Shown here piece by piece: positions 34,764 through 48,200 of a DNA stretch of 64,000 nucleotides. The stretch is from Ectocarpus siliculosus (lineage: Eukaryota; Sar; Phaeophyceae; Ectocarpales; Ectocarpaceae). Position 1 is the stretch's first letter. Each line of letters starts with the position of its first letter. The notes beneath the pieces were generated by a model that saw nothing but the letters and a program-made list of their open reading frames with translations, was not told the DNA's origin and searched no databases. Where the stretch lies: contig FN649743.1 of NCBI GenBank assembly GCA_000310025.1, positions 3,271,903 through 3,335,902 of the forward strand, given 5' to 3'. Made by a program: the position numbers and the translations under genes.

Positions 34764-37700
34764 CGCAAGATGGCGACGGGGGATGTATCTGCGTTTGTGA
34801 TAACGAGCGCTGGTCAAGTCTCAACATCCTATCGGGCGCCTCATGTGTTCCCGAGCTTGCTCACCAGGTCGTCGGATGGGCCGGCCTGGTCGTTTCCGCG
34901 GCAGCGCTCGGTCATGCCGCTTGTCATCTTCGTCGACAGGTTAGTGCATGTATGACAACAAGATAAAAACTGAACCTCTCAAGTGAGACTGTGCAGATCG
35001 CGTTGAGACGGACATTTAAATATGGGCAACACCTTGGTTTGCCGGCTGGTGGTCGGAGACGAGCGTAGTAGGCTGCTTTCATGCAGGCCTTGGACCCAAT
35101 CCAAGTACTCTCAGACTTCCATGCTTGGCCGTGTAGCTCCCTGTAGGTACGTGGAGGATACCCGAGCGAAACCAGCGCGAGCAAAGCACCGGCAATTCCT
35201 CTGACAAGAACGGTGCACTGACTGACGCACCAATACGGGGTTACAAACCTTCCGTCTAGACTACAGAACAGGCCCGGAGATCAGAAACGTCAAAATCAGG
35301 TCGAGGCTCAGTTATCTTATTTTTATCGCCACTGTTAAGCGCAGGTTGCTATTAGAAGTAGAGTGTAGTCTACATGTAGGATCCACGGCTGAGCTGTGTT
35401 TCGTAGCCCTACTCTATAATATTCTTCGTGAAAGTGTGAGCCTCTGTTTCTTATCGAATTGACTGTTAAAACTCTATATTGTAGACTATTTCTTAACTGC
35501 CGGCCCGTTTGGTAGACTTGAGGCCAGGGTCAGGGATTTGGACCCTGGCGCTGTAAGCAAGCGTTTTCATGTAAAGTGAAGTTTCCTCTTGATCCGTTGA
35601 GTGGAAAGTGCGACATTAGTTCGTGTGTACACTTGGAGGCTAGAGAGTGATGTACTCTTCTCGCAAAAAATCGAAGGAAAGCCTCGCAGGAGGGGTTGAG
35701 GGAGAGGACCCCTTCTGTGTGACCACGGATTGGAGTTTCTACCCTGCTGAAATACTGTGAGATGTGAGTGCTGGTATTCTGAACAAAACCAGGGGGGGGT
35801 CAGACATGAGTATGCCGTTCGTCTCATGCCCATGGTGGGTTCCACCTTGCCGCGAGTGTGACGCTGTGGTGTGCGGGAAAAGCCAATACACGAATCTACC
35901 GATATTGTCTACCCCATGACAGAAACTTAGAAGGCCGGCCATCTTTTCTGGTCAGTGATGATGCAGATCTACTACATTTACTTCCGAATCATACTTACGT
36001 ACAGCAGTTGATGTTTGAAAATCCGAAGGCCGCCTATCTTCTGCACGCTGCTCGGATTGTTCGTGGTGCTTGGATTAACGAGCAGCGGGTGTTCCACCTG
36101 CAGACAACGGGGGCTTCGACCTCGCCAGTGGAGCAATGCCGCAGGCAGTTGCACGTTACAGCGATCATCCTTGCCATCCTCTCCATATGCTATTTTGCCA
36201 TGGTGCTCGGAAACAAACTACGGTGGTCTGTCGTCCTTTGGGTCGCCATGCAGTTCCCAACGTACATCGCGGGTGCCACCTTAGCTGTTCGGATGTGGAT
36301 ATACACGTGAGTGATGAGGTCCATTTAACGTGGCTGCATTTCCCGGCATGCATGCACCAAGACCACCTACATACAGGCGGGTTTGTGTGTCACGGTTGTG
36401 TGGACGCCAATGGTGGCGGTTTGGTAGCCTTGGTCCTTAGACTATATAAAAAAAATCTGGCCACAACGTTTCGCAATGCCTCATGTCCGGGAAATTGCTG
36501 CAACAAATTTTCATGTTCTCTCCTCGGGGTCTTGCTCACATTTCCGGGAGTATGGGAGGATTGTATGGAGAGCGGAAACAGGGGGCAAACGCGCCCCGCA
36601 TGGAATGACACAAGTGTCCGCGTGTGCATTCTTCAAACTTCCCGCGCCCACCAGCGCATTCCCACGGCCGAGGACAGCATTGAAACCGCTAAACCCATGC
36701 CGCACAATATTTGCTGTCGTAGTGCCAGAACACAGGCAAGGAACCAAAAAATGTACCCAAGTCAGCCCATGACTTGGTGCATTGTCAAGAAATCGAATGC
36801 GTCAAAGGATAAGACACACAACCCCGGACCGCCCATATTATTTTCAGTACCTCGACATTTGTTCGATGAGGGGGGGGGTTCCTCAGGGTGACAAATCGCC
36901 GACACATACGGGGTACACACGGTTGTTTGTCGCACCCCCTACCCCCGGCCGGACTGTGATTTCGTGGACAAGTATTCTCGGCGGCCGGGTGTAGGTACAT
37001 GCCGGAAAAAAAAACAAAAATCGTGTACTAATTGGCAAAACCCCAGCGATATATGTCTTTGAAAATGGTGGGCGCTTGCACTCTTCCTTGGGATCGAGCA
37101 AGAAATGTGTGGGGAAGAGAAGACAAGATCCGCGCTGGGTCGCACGATCACACCTACTTTTCTCGGACCGATAATGACTTATCGATTGTGTCGACCATGG
37201 GGTGGTTAGTTCACCGCGCTCTTTTATCAAGTAGTTGTTGGCCCTTGGGGAAGCCTCACAAGGGTGGAGAATTTTCGTGAAAATGGGAAATATCCGCATC
37301 AACTACGACGAATCTCTGCGGGAGCGTGGCGCCGGGTCGGCCAAAGAACAGCTGGAAGAAAGCTCTGACCCTAGAAGTGTTGTCGATATGCAACTGAACA
37401 GTCCTTTGAAACAAAGTACGAGATTTCCAAATTTCCGAGAATGTGTCAATTCTTACCTGATAACGTTTCTACATAGACGTGCATGTTCTAGGCCCGTGCA
37501 CAACATGCTGAAACTTGTTTCTAAGATACTCAATGTCTCTGATTGCAGGTTTCGGCGCGATTTTCTTTGTCGCAAACATTTTGTTGATGAAGCAACCCGC
37601 ATGGCCGAATTGTTGATCAATTCAAATAGTGCAACCCCCCGCGACCCCACCCTCTCTGTTGGCTCCGTGATCATGGCCCCCTCGCAGCAATGACGCCCGG

Positions 37701-38462
37701 TTGATGCGACAATGTCCCAAGCTGCTGGCGATATCCACGTGGTTGCAAACACGGGCGGGGCATCGTGTAACGCACGGCTTGATTTCGACCACCCCTGTCG
37801 CAACCCTGTTCCTCGAACTGTTGACCGACACCACGACGGCCTTCTATGTCATTGCCACCGGGATATGTGTCATCATTACCATGGTGATGACATCGTTCTG
37901 GGTGGCCGGCACGTCCCTCATGAGCGCCATCGACGCGTCCTTGGAGAAGCAGCACCTGAAGCAGCAGGAGCAGCAGAAGCAGCAGCAGCAGCTACACTCG
38001 GCGAGCGTGGAACGGTCAAACGAAGCAGACGCGAAAACGAGAAGAAGAACCGAAAAGTTGCGCAGATACAGCTCAGGAGATTTGTCCCTCTTGGCGGCGA
38101 AGAAGAAAGTGCGGAGGGTGTTGACCTTCGTCATGTCCATAGGTATTGTGGTGGAAAGCATCATGATCTTCGACATCTTCAGCCGGTACGGAGTCGCGGC
38201 ACCGCTGGTATTGTTGGTCGCCCCCTTGGCCATCGCGGCTCCAATCTGGTACGGCGTTAACATCCAGGTGCATGCCGGAAGAAGCAACGCGGTCAGGCGA
38301 ACCTCGTTGCTGCGGGTGTCACTGCCCGTCTTGGGATCTATTCAACGCAACAGGGGATCCAGTAGAAGACTATCATCGCTGTTCTTTTCCAGGATTCGAT
38401 CATATCGTACCTCTTCGACCGTTCTTCCTACCGAGGCCCGGACGACACTCCCCGCTGAATGA
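34764..38462 (+). CDS. Multi-pass membrane protein of unknown function (5' end uncertain)
   Basis: Three segments look coding. The first ends at 34939 with a GTTAGT donor and encodes CICVCDNERWSSLNILSG followed by a membrane segment (VVGWAGLVVSAAALGHAACH). The second runs from about 35858 to 36306, contains GRPSFLVSDDADLLHLL, and then carries two membrane segments (LHVTAIILAILSICYFAMVL and the VVLWVAMQFPTYIAGATLAV region). The third, 37688-38462, joins it in phase 2 across a 1.38-kb intron. It carries three more hydrophobic segments (starting at FYVIATGICVIITMVMTSFW, FVMSIGIVVESIMIF and AAPLVLLVAPLAIAAPIWY), separated by a Gln-rich loop of CAG codons and a basic loop. The topology, Cys-rich outside, about six or more helices and a basic tail, suggests a receptor-like or transport protein, but I do not recognise a family. 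The join of the first segment to the second is not proven; an extra exon near 34997 may lie between. Confidence 0.55.
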
Positions 38463-41400
38463 ACGATACATGTGGTAGTTGGTGATGGTACTGATCTGGG
38501 GGCGATTTATGGGGGACACCCAGCTGGGTTGAGGGTATGACCAATAGCTGTCACGGGGACCCGTGAACCCTGTGGCAGCAGATCAGTTTCGAACAGTACG
38601 CTGTGTTCAAGGGTTTTCTTCCAGAGGCTCGGCCTCCGACAAGACGAGTCAGTGGCACGATAACGTAGTCCACGCCCCAGCTCGAAGCACGATGCCTTCA
38701 AGCCGCTGGCACGAAAGCTTCGAGGGTGTGTATTCAGGTTTCCGGCAAGCCCAGTATCGGCTGGGTGTGTGTGAAGAAATTGCTGCGGGGTTTATCAATT
38801 TTCTTTCGAATTGCCACTTTGAATCAATGTTTCCCTTATCTCGAGGAGAAGAGTGAAACCACCCTGACAGAACACGTTTCCCGCAGACGCTCTCTGCGCC
38901 TATCCTACCGTGTCTCTCTCCATCAGTACTGCTATGACAATGTCTCTCCCTCTCCCTGAATAATAACAGCCGGAGTCTTCCTACTGTATGAAACACCTCG
39001 GACGACCAAGTCCCCAAACGGCAATGTACCATCACCTTTACCCAATCCGAGGTCGCCATGAGAGCCTTGCTACAGAAGAACAGAGTTCTTCGTCACACTA
39101 CCCCACAACATGTTTTCCCCTCGCTGCCTCAAAGCTCATTGTTCCTTGTCGCCTAATACGTGACGCACAAGTCGCGAACCCTCCCCGCTAATAACTGCGT
39201 ATGGCTTGTACGCATCTGACTTCCACCTCCCTGTCCTCTAGAGACTACTCGTTCCGAAAGCTCCTAATCACGAGTGCAACGCAACGTCCTTTCTTTTCCG
39301 CTCCAACGTCTTCGCAATCTCTCAACATGCTCGCAGATCCTGACCATGCCTCAACACTCTGACTTCACGACCGCTACGGAACGAGGATAGTGGTACGTAA
39401 TCGGGCAGCGTCGCATAACGAGACATCTCCACCATCAGAACCAATGGGTCCGCCGTGTGCTCTGTACCCCGATTGCGTGTCACTTGCCTCCTTCCGTGTA
39501 CTTCTCCGATCTGGTCCTGATCTCCCTTGTGGCAAACGCAAAGCAAACAAAAGTTAGCTAAGGCTTACACACAACCATGCCACTCTTCCCCGTTTCTCAC
39601 GCTGGAATTGAGCTTTCATTGTCCAACAACATTCTCCACTTAACGAGCTAACGAAACATTGGCCCCGCCTTGCGGCACAGCCCGTTCCCCTGTGGGCTCG
39701 CCGGACCCCCGCCACTCCTCCGTTGCCTCGGTGTATATTGTAGCAGCCCCACCCAGCTTCCCGCCTCGCGTATCAGTGTTCCGCGAGCTCCCACCGCCAT
39801 CGTGTCCGCTCCCAGCGCGCGTGCGGCAGTTGGGTTTTTAACATGGTCCCATGGACAGTTCCTCCATGAAGCACTGTAGGTCGCCGGAATTCTCTGGGCG
39901 AGGACCCTTGGTTGGAGACACGATACCGTGTAGGGTGGTGGCTGCGGATGATGACGTTGCGCAATCCGCCGGAAGCGATAAGACTCCGGTAATGCTCTAC
40001 TGAGGCCCAATAACCGGCGGCATGGACTCGATGTGCGGCGGCGTCGAGTGCTGCTTCTTGAATGCCAGAGCCCTGTTGAACCATGTGGATGTCCACTGGC
40101 CGAAGTCCTCATCGATCATGTCCGCCATCATCACTTTGAAGGTGGCGGCGTCGTTCATCTTCGACCGGTGTTGGCGGCAATGGGTGCGGACCATCTCGGT
40201 TCCTTCCCGAAGCCGTTGTCGAAGGATCTCCGGGCGCGTGACCCCATCCTCCGACACGGATCCGAACAGACAGAATCTTCATGATGTCGAGTACCAAACA
40301 TCCCCACGTGCTCGACCAGGTTGGTGCGGGTAAGGTTCGGATCGTCGCCCTCGGCGATATAGCGGTGTGGCACAACCTGAATATCCTGAAAGCCTGGATG
40401 CGTATCATCGGCGAGCGGTCCACAGTTGCGAACTTGAAGCTTGTTGAGATGAAGTCGTCGGTGCAGGACGAGGTGCGGGTGACTGCGGCAATGCACGACC
40501 AACTTAACGCCATGTCGGGCTTATGTAATAATCGATTCATCACATCATCACACGACTACTTCAATGGAGACAACACCTCCGAAAGCTCGGCACTCAGGGA
40601 CGTCTTGGTATCGACTGAGAAGTTTGTAGGACAGATAGGATTGGGGCAAAACGCTGTACATGCCTAGCCTGCTATTTGTGGCGTCGTCGATGGCGATCAG
40701 CTCCGTGGGGGCGTCGTCTGGGCTGGACGTGACCGACTTTCCCTTGGACTTTGTTCTCGAAAGAATCACGGACTTCGAAAGCCGCACTGCCTACGACGGA
40801 TCGTTGGTCGGCGAGCCTCTACCATTCTTCTGGCCATTACGTGGCCGCAAGCATGGCTGGGGTCCCAAGACTATGTAGTTGACTCATGTTCGGGCATATG
40901 GCCATTCGAAGCGAAAAGAAAACACGAGGGGTCGGCTTCCTGAGACAACACGTGACACTCCCGCAGCACACACTCTGAATGAGGCTTCGTTGTCGCCACC
41001 AAACGCTTGCTCTATCCACACGCCTGAGATGCTGCGCAAGGAGCTCTCCCTCCCATGTGCGTGCAGCATGCGCACGTGGTTGTGCCCGAGATGGAAGGTG
41101 TTTTGTCCCTGGATCGAGGACACCGGCGGGGGATTTCGATTTCGTCCCTCGCCCAACCCTCTTTCCTTTTGGCACGCTTTTCCATCAGGCTTGGTTTTTC
41201 AGACTGACACGGATCGGCCGGAAAGACGGCGACCCTGTGTCTCCCGGCTTTACAGCCTCGGTCTACGTGAGCGTTTTATCTGAAAGAGAAAGCTAAGCAC
41301 TGAACAAGATATCTCAGACGCTACTGCGCGGCATGCGACGGAGCTTTGAGAGGGCATTCCCAAGACGTGGGGGGGGGAGCAGAGAAGCGACTGCGACCGC

Positions 41401-41699
41401 CCCTCGGGTTTCACTGTCTTGGTACCTCAACGAATCTGCCCTACATATTGCTGTGCCCCGAAAAAAACGGGCATCCACCCGTCCCAACCGATCAATGAAT
41501 GCGTGGGTCGAGGCATGAAACATCAAGCCACGACGAAGAAATGGAAAATGTTAGGTACCAACCCGGCCGATCGGTGAGGTACAAAACCTTGCCAATCTCC
41601 ATCCCTCTAGGCAGCACACCGGCCAACCTCATAACGCGGCGAAGAAGGCCCACCGCCCACAAAACGTTCCACTTTTTGCCGCATCAACCGGCCAGGAAA
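38463..41699. other. Unassigned stretch with candidate exons
   Basis: Between 39.6 and 41.3 kb there are unusually long open frames on both strands with coding-like third positions. The - strand frame 39997-40275 is listed separately. A + strand frame (40281-40667) covers the neighbouring region, so the strand is undecided. No homology is recognised. Confidence 0.35.
39997..40275 (-). CDS. Candidate exon, hypothetical protein
   Basis: This frame encodes a charged, probably helical stretch (EDGVTRPEILRQRLREGTEM, then KMNDAATFKVMMADMIDEDF and WTSTWFNRALAFKKQ) ending in a stop. Third positions are GC-rich, as in the secure exons. No domain is recognised and the upstream junction is not defined. 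It could belong to the same - strand gene as the exons at 41700 and 42442. Confidence 0.3.
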   Translation of the reverse strand, partial: FCLFGSVSEDGVTRPEILRQRLREGTEMVRTHCRQHRSKMNDAATFKVMMADMIDEDFGQWTSTWFNRALAFKKQHSTPPHIESMPPVIGPQ

Positions 41700-41900
41700 C
41701 TATCCCCTGCTTCGTCCCAGCAGGACCCTCTTGTCATCTGCGGTACGGTTGTTGCACAGGGTGATCTGCTGCGATGAAGTTGGCCCGGGCTCCACCTGTC
41801 CCACCATTCCCCGTGCGGTACGGTTGCTGAACAGGGTTATCTGTGGCGACGTGGTTGGTTGTCCAGGCGCCACCAGCACCACCCGGAGCCCCCCAGTATT
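41700..41900 (-). CDS. Candidate terminal exon with an internal 25-residue repeat
   Basis: A strong acceptor (TTTCTTGTCCCGTACAG) opens a 67-codon frame ending in a stop. The frame contains two in-phase copies of a 75-base unit (41739-41813 and 41814-41888), read as TSPQITLFSNRTA and SSQQITLCNNRTA. The period is a whole number of codons and the amino acids are conserved, which supports coding. A second frame also reads through the repeat. The function is unknown. Confidence 0.4.
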   Translation of the reverse strand, partial: NTGGLRVVLVAPGQPTTSPQITLFSNRTARGMVGQVEPGPTSSQQITLCNNRTADDKRVLLGRSRG

Positions 41901-42441
41901 CTGTACGGGACAAGAAAGTAGCCGGCGAGTTATTGGTTGTTGCAGGGCGCGAAGCTCAATACCCCCCACGAAGGAAATATGATCTGCTCTAGAACCCGCA
42001 CGTCGACATTCGCTTTAGGGGAGGGGGGGGGGCTATGGACACTAATCGGCTTCCGTAGCATCACGATCAGCCAATCGGGGCTGTGCAACGCCTCCTGGTG
42101 GGCAAGGGGTCAGCACCCCGATATGGAGGATGGGGTGAGTGCCAAGGCTATGTGTATCATCGCTGGCCATCACCCCGAGAATCTTGATGTTGATTACCAG
42201 ATGAACTTTACTTGTTCGCTGGCGTTTTTCCGAAAAACAAGGCTGGGCAAATCGGAACACGAAAATAATCGATGCGGGGGTGGTCTGTGCTCAAGGCCTA
42301 TCATCACCTATGCAGTCCGTCGAGAAAAACAGAACAATCGACTGAAATACCAAATTCAAACACCTATTCAAATGCACTACTTACGTCACAGAAGTATGTG
42401 TAGTATTCGCAAGAAGCAACACGATTGAACGATAATCGTAC

Positions 42442-42628
42442 TTGTTCGACCCATCTTGCTCCCTCTCCAGCTGTCCTCCTTCAGACCGCGGCGGGTGGCC
42501 TCTGCTGCCGTCAGTTCCCTCCGGGGTATAACGACGCCGTCAACGACGTACTGCCCGTTGCTTTGGATGCCGCTCGGCGGCTTCTCGACGTAGGCAGAGC
42601 TGCTTGTCCCACTGCACGCCGAACCCAT
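42442..42628 (-). CDS. Candidate first exon, N-myristoylation/palmitoylation signal
   Basis: The frame starts MGSACSGTSSSAY, which fits the known pattern for N-myristoylation (Gly2, small residue at position 6) with a nearby Cys for palmitoylation. It continues through VVDGVVIPRRELTAAEATRR to the donor GTACGA in phase 1. Third positions are GC-rich. The product would be attached to the inner face of a membrane. Downstream exons are not established; those at 41700 and 39997 are possible partners. Confidence 0.4.
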
Positions 42629-45295
42629 CTTGTTGGTGGGGCGATGCGGCGTTCGCGGGGTAACTATCGCAGATAGCCCGAACGTCGGGATGCCCGCCCG
42701 CCAGAATCAGGGTGGACGTATGCATACGCGTGCACATGGGCGCACCGGTAGCATGGTTCGTAGCAGTACAAGCCAACAGAGCAGGCCAACGAGAGAGAGT
42801 ACTGTTAGAAAGCGGTGGGGTACAATCAAGACACCTTCAGGTTCGAAAGCTATTGTAGTGAGCAGTGCCACCGCAGTACGCATACAACGCACAAATTCGT
42901 GCAGATTCGTGGAAGCACTCAAGTGACTTCCGATCGATTTTGGAACCTGTAGATCGCTGCTGGAACAGGAATATGTTGGCGAGGGTTCCATCGGCGCCGT
43001 TGGTGATATTCAAAATCATGACAAGGGTAGTCTTTCTGTGCGTGTATATACTTTTCCTTAAATGAAGTTCAAGCTCGAAGGGAGGTGTCTGTTCGGCGAA
43101 CTGCAGAAAGTTGTTCGCCTGTAGTGTGACATGGTACCAGGTACAGCGACAGCAGCAGGTACGTAGATTAGCTCGCAGCAGGAAGTACAAATGTATGGTC
43201 AACAGCAAGACAGGGTCGAAGCTTCGTTGGCATCAGCTGCTAAACTAGGTGCTACTCACAGCGTGAACGGCGGCGCCGCGACCTAGACTATGCGTAACCC
43301 GAGAGACAATTGTAGGTTCACGCGGTTGTTCTTGGAAAGCGCCGATACTCACATGACACTCATAATGCGTTCGGGCACAGTTCGCTCTACCCACCGAAAC
43401 CTGGTAGCAGTAACGGGTACAAGATCACAACGAACCCCACTAACCTTCAAGGGGGAAGACGGCCGTAGAGCAAGTTGAGGTTAGTGGGCGTGCCAGAGTG
43501 CCAGAGGTATGCCGAGATGCTGAGCTTGTTCGTCAACGTCTGTTCCAAGAAAAATACAAAGTAGTTCCAAGCCAGCGGCGGGACTGTAAGGATTGCAGAA
43601 AGTTCTTCGTACTGTTCTCCATGATCCAGCTCCGCCTTTCCTCGCCTCCTCCCAAGAATATCTATTGGTCTCATACGTATGTATCTGTCATAGCTCTGTT
43701 GGTCCACGAATCACTGCGCAGGCACCACTCGCCGGTTCCGACATTCCTCAAAGATGGCCTTCAGGCGGCTGTGTGCTCTTTTGGCTTGTCAGCATCAACA
43801 TTTCTACAAGAAGTAGCAACAAGCGCAGACAATCGCCATGTGGGTATCGAACAAATGTACGTACACTAGTCTACTCAAGACAATGAGGCGTTGCGTGCAT
43901 AACGTGAGCCTGTAGGCATAGACACCATTGATTGCTGCAGTTACGGCCCACCGCCGTTCTCTTTGACTGACGCCTCGTCCACCCCTCCGCGTGCCCCAGC
44001 TCACCAACAATAAGCGCCGTACCTTGTGTTTCTATACGTTGTTCAACAATCACACGGACCAAAAAAAAACACGAATTCTGCGAATTTGAGCTCAGGGCGG
44101 AAGAGGACATTTGGGCCCAACTAGTACCGCCGTGTCGCAGTCACCTCTCGCCCCCTTCTCCCTATCTGGCGCGCTAGTCTGTCTGTCCTTCTCCCGACCG
44201 GATGGATGCCTCGTTCGATTGACACCCCATTCGCCAATACAGTAGTGCCGGCCCGCTCAATATGTTTTGTGCGAGGCTCGCCACATGTTCCCCCCACCAC
44301 TGAGCAAAGGCTTCTATATAGGAATTAATGTGGATAGCGCCGGCCGCTACAATATGCTCAATTTCTTGGGGAATTTTCTTGAATCTGAGCCTCGGTTTCT
44401 TACAAACAAACCATTTCTTACATGGCACGTCTCCCGGCGCAACACAACGCTTTCCCACTCACACACAGCAGTTCAACAAAGCCCCAGCTAGGCATTCGAC
44501 ACCCCCCGGCTCTCGCCCTGATTCGACCGCACCAACGGTCGTCTAGCTACATAGCTTTTCTACCTCCCACTTATCACGCCTGCGCATGTACGCTGCTCGG
44601 CAAGCTCAGAAAGGTGTCGTGTTCTGGTTACCGTTCAGGCAAACCTAACGAGCAGTCCGGCGGAAAAACAGAAACAAGGAACGCATGATGACCACCGCCT
44701 ACCCCTCCATGAGTGCTTGCTGCGTGAGACCGCCCTCCCGTTCAACGCCCTGGCCGTTTCCAACAGCCAACCATAAAATACGAAACAAGCCACCAATGAC
44801 AAAAACACGAGCAATAAGCGAACAATCTCCCGGTGCATCTCCAAAACCCAGAGCCAGGAGCACGACAAAAAAACACGAAAAAACGCATGCATCGCGTCAA
44901 CAAACAACCAAACATACGCTCTAGAAAAAGGCAAAAATGGTCCCGGAAAGAGTCAACGCGCGTGGTCGCCGGGCACAGCAGTTAATGCACTCCACCATCC
45001 ATCGAAAAACATGGCTCAACAGTAGTCTTCCCTTCTGGGGAACAGACAGCCTCAACAAACACCAACGGAGTCAGGCATGTTTTACACAGCCAACAGCTTG
45101 ACGAACCCAAACGACAAGCATACGAAGGAAATTTCTTCGAACTTTCGGCCAAAAACGACGTTCTATTGGTACATGTTTTTTTTCTACTGCACATGCTCCA
45201 CACTAGTTTGAGGATGTGCTGGCCGGGTCCGACCCTCATCTCGAGAAAAAAATCAAGCAAGGACAGATACACCAACCAACACCCCAAACAAACCA
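42629..45295. other. No assigned gene
   Basis: Open frames (for example - strand 42837-43208 and 43447-43707) are AT-rich at third positions and have no clear splice sites. This is the 3' flank of the GT61 gene. Confidence 0.4.
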
Positions 45296-48200
45296 TCAGT
45301 GCCTGGAAAGGTCCATGTCGCCGATGGCCTCCCGCACCATGCCTACTGTGTCCGCCACATTCACGGGGTTGGGCCCGCCCGCCGCTTTGTAGCCGTGGCC
45401 CGACCACTTGGCCAGGTTATTGAAGTGCTTCCGGGCCTTGGTCTGGTCTATCTGGAGCTCGATGAGGCTGGCTCGGTCAGGGGTGAAGATTATGTGGAAC
45501 AATCCGGCCCCGTGCGGACCGATCTTGTTCGCGGCGATGGGGGGGGGTCCCGGCAACGAGAAATACGGGGGGGGGGGGGTGGCACGGAAAACATCATGAA
45601 TTTCCCACTTTTCAATCTTCGGCCCGGTGAAACGGGGTTGTACAACTTGTGGCCCAGTCGATGAGTGCAAAGAAGAGGTACGTGTGTCTCGAAGAAGGTG
45701 TACGAATCGACTTCCAGAATGAATGGGAAGGAGAGAAAATTTCGTGTGCTACCGAGAAAATGCACAGACGGTTGTTCAACAACAAGTGAACAGAAAAGCC
45801 AGAAACCCTACCGTACAGCTGTCCTCGACCACCAGCGAGCAAGCAAACAACGAAACCCAACCGTACCAGCTTACCATTATGTCCGTCTCTAGGTCGTGCT
45901 TGATCTGCTCCTCGAAGCTGAGGAGGTTGTAGTCCGCGTCCCGAACCTCCACGACAGCACCGTTGGGAAACTCTTCGCCCTCCAGGGCCTTAAGTCCTTG
46001 CACAACCTTTTTGTGTGCGTCGCAGTCGTGAGACGGGCGGCAGGGGTGCAATGGCATGGATGGGTCGTACTCTTCGGAACGACCTCGTACTCGCACCGAG
46101 CCGGGCCCACGCGCGTTGAGGTATCACCGATGGGGGGAGGGGGGGAAGTATTCCCCACACGAACTATTTTCCGAACATGTGGTAAAGGTTCATCGTGAGT
46201 CAGACAGCCTCATCTTCTACTAGCTAGAGTACTCCTGCTAGACATTGATGTTCAGCCGACTTTGGTCGGCTGGTCATTTGTGTGGTACAAAAACGCCGTG
46301 TAGTAGACTTCATTGATTTCCAATAGGTGTGCACGATAGATGTTAAAAAAAGCCAGTCAATGTCGGCATTTCTGAAGCTTTTAGCTTTTTAGGGGTGTAA
46401 AGGGGCTCCGTCTACGTCTTAGATCACACACTCGGGCTTTGCGGGAAAACATACTCCTGCATCAGCTACCATTATCTAAGACACCGTTCACGAAACAAAT
46501 ATTTTTCTCGGTAAAACGTGCTTGTTGTGGGAGCAAAGTTGGCCGGTCATTACGCGGCCATAGTTGTGAAGTGGCAACATTGTGCAGTCGTGCATTTCCC
46601 GCATAGACGAAACGACCGCCCACGACACACCCGCGGCGTAGTTGAGCTCAGTCAAAACAGCCTTCACATAAACACTCCCGGGCTCTCAAAGTTAGCGCGC
46701 ACGAAGAGGGGCATCTATTGGCGTCCGCTTGACAAGGCCGAACGCCTGGCACAAAGGGGTGCATGCCTCGTCGTGGACACTGGACGGCACGCTACACGGA
46801 CGCCGGCGGTACGCGTCCTCCAGCCCACTCACCGCGGCGTTGTGAGTCGGATACAGCGTACACGATGCACTACCTACCACCGGAATCTCAGCACAACGCG
46901 TGTCGCTTCAAGAGTTTAACTCCAACCACGCTGCCGCCTGAATTGTCCCAGAGTGAGGGGTGTGACTCAGTCAAGCTGTGTCGTCTCTCACATCTGCCTC
47001 GTTCTTGATCTTGCGCTGCAGTTCCCGCGTGTCGAGGTGGCTGAAGTACTCGCACGTGAAAAACGAATCCCTCCCGTCCTCGCTGCAAAAAGCTCGCTCG
47101 GGCCACTGTACCAGCACGCAAACGCAGCGAGCGAGGAATTCGTCAGGTTCTAACAGCAAACACACACAACAAGGAAGAAATTCGTCAGATTCAAACATGC
47201 GACGACAGCAGTCCCAAATTTTCCACGGAGTGTTCGAGAGCAGAGAGAAAGAGGTCGATCGGTTCGAAACGGCTAAGCTGGCCACTGCAGTTCCACCACC
47301 ACCTCCATGCAGAGACAGAACATAGCGAGATGCATAGGAGCAATTACAGACGGTACCATTATCACGTCAAATCCCGTCAGATGGCACAAGTGCCTCAACA
47401 CACCTGAACGGAAGACCTCCTAGCCATCCACGTGACCACCACCTTCTTCGAGGGAGGGGACGCGTAGCTCGTCATCCCCTGGAGATCTAGGCCTCTGCCG
47501 CGGGTGATTTTGGGAACAACGACGAGATCCTTGTTGGCTGTGCGCTTGGACCACCCGATCATTCCATATCAGCAGACGTTAGATTCCCAGACTCGGTGGG
47601 CCAGCACACACACGCACACAAGAAAAAACGCTACTGTCACCACCCGGCCAAAGATACACGAGTGGTCACCTCGAGAGCTTGAGCATCTGTTTCTTTCATG
47701 TCCTACCTGTATCCTCGTCTCACGTCTGAGGAAAGCGATCCACTGCTGCCGTGCAACATGTCTTGGGGGAACAAGCGTGTGCTCTATTTTTCACCGGCAT
47801 CTCGATGCGTTACTTCGGATCCTGCCTCCCTTAGCGACACCGGTGGCATTTCTTCCATACTAAAGAGCTCTCCTACGCCACTTGTTGTCAAATATTGAGC
47901 TGTCAAAGGCGGGAAAGGACAGGCCAGGCAAGTGCCTAGTTGGACGACCTTTGGTCACCCCGCTCCCCTCAAGACACCGGCAAAAGAAAAAGCAGAGCTG
48001 CGTAGAAAATGTCTGCCTCGACATATTTGAAAAAAAACACAAAGTAAGGCACACCTGAGCGAGCGAGTGAGCGAGAGATCTGAGATAACCCGCGTCGTGA
48101 AGGACGTCAAAGCAGGAACTGACAAAAACAGAAAAGCGTTCTGCCTAAACCAGAAAGTAAAAAAAAACAACGACAACAACAACAGCAACACAAACCTGAT

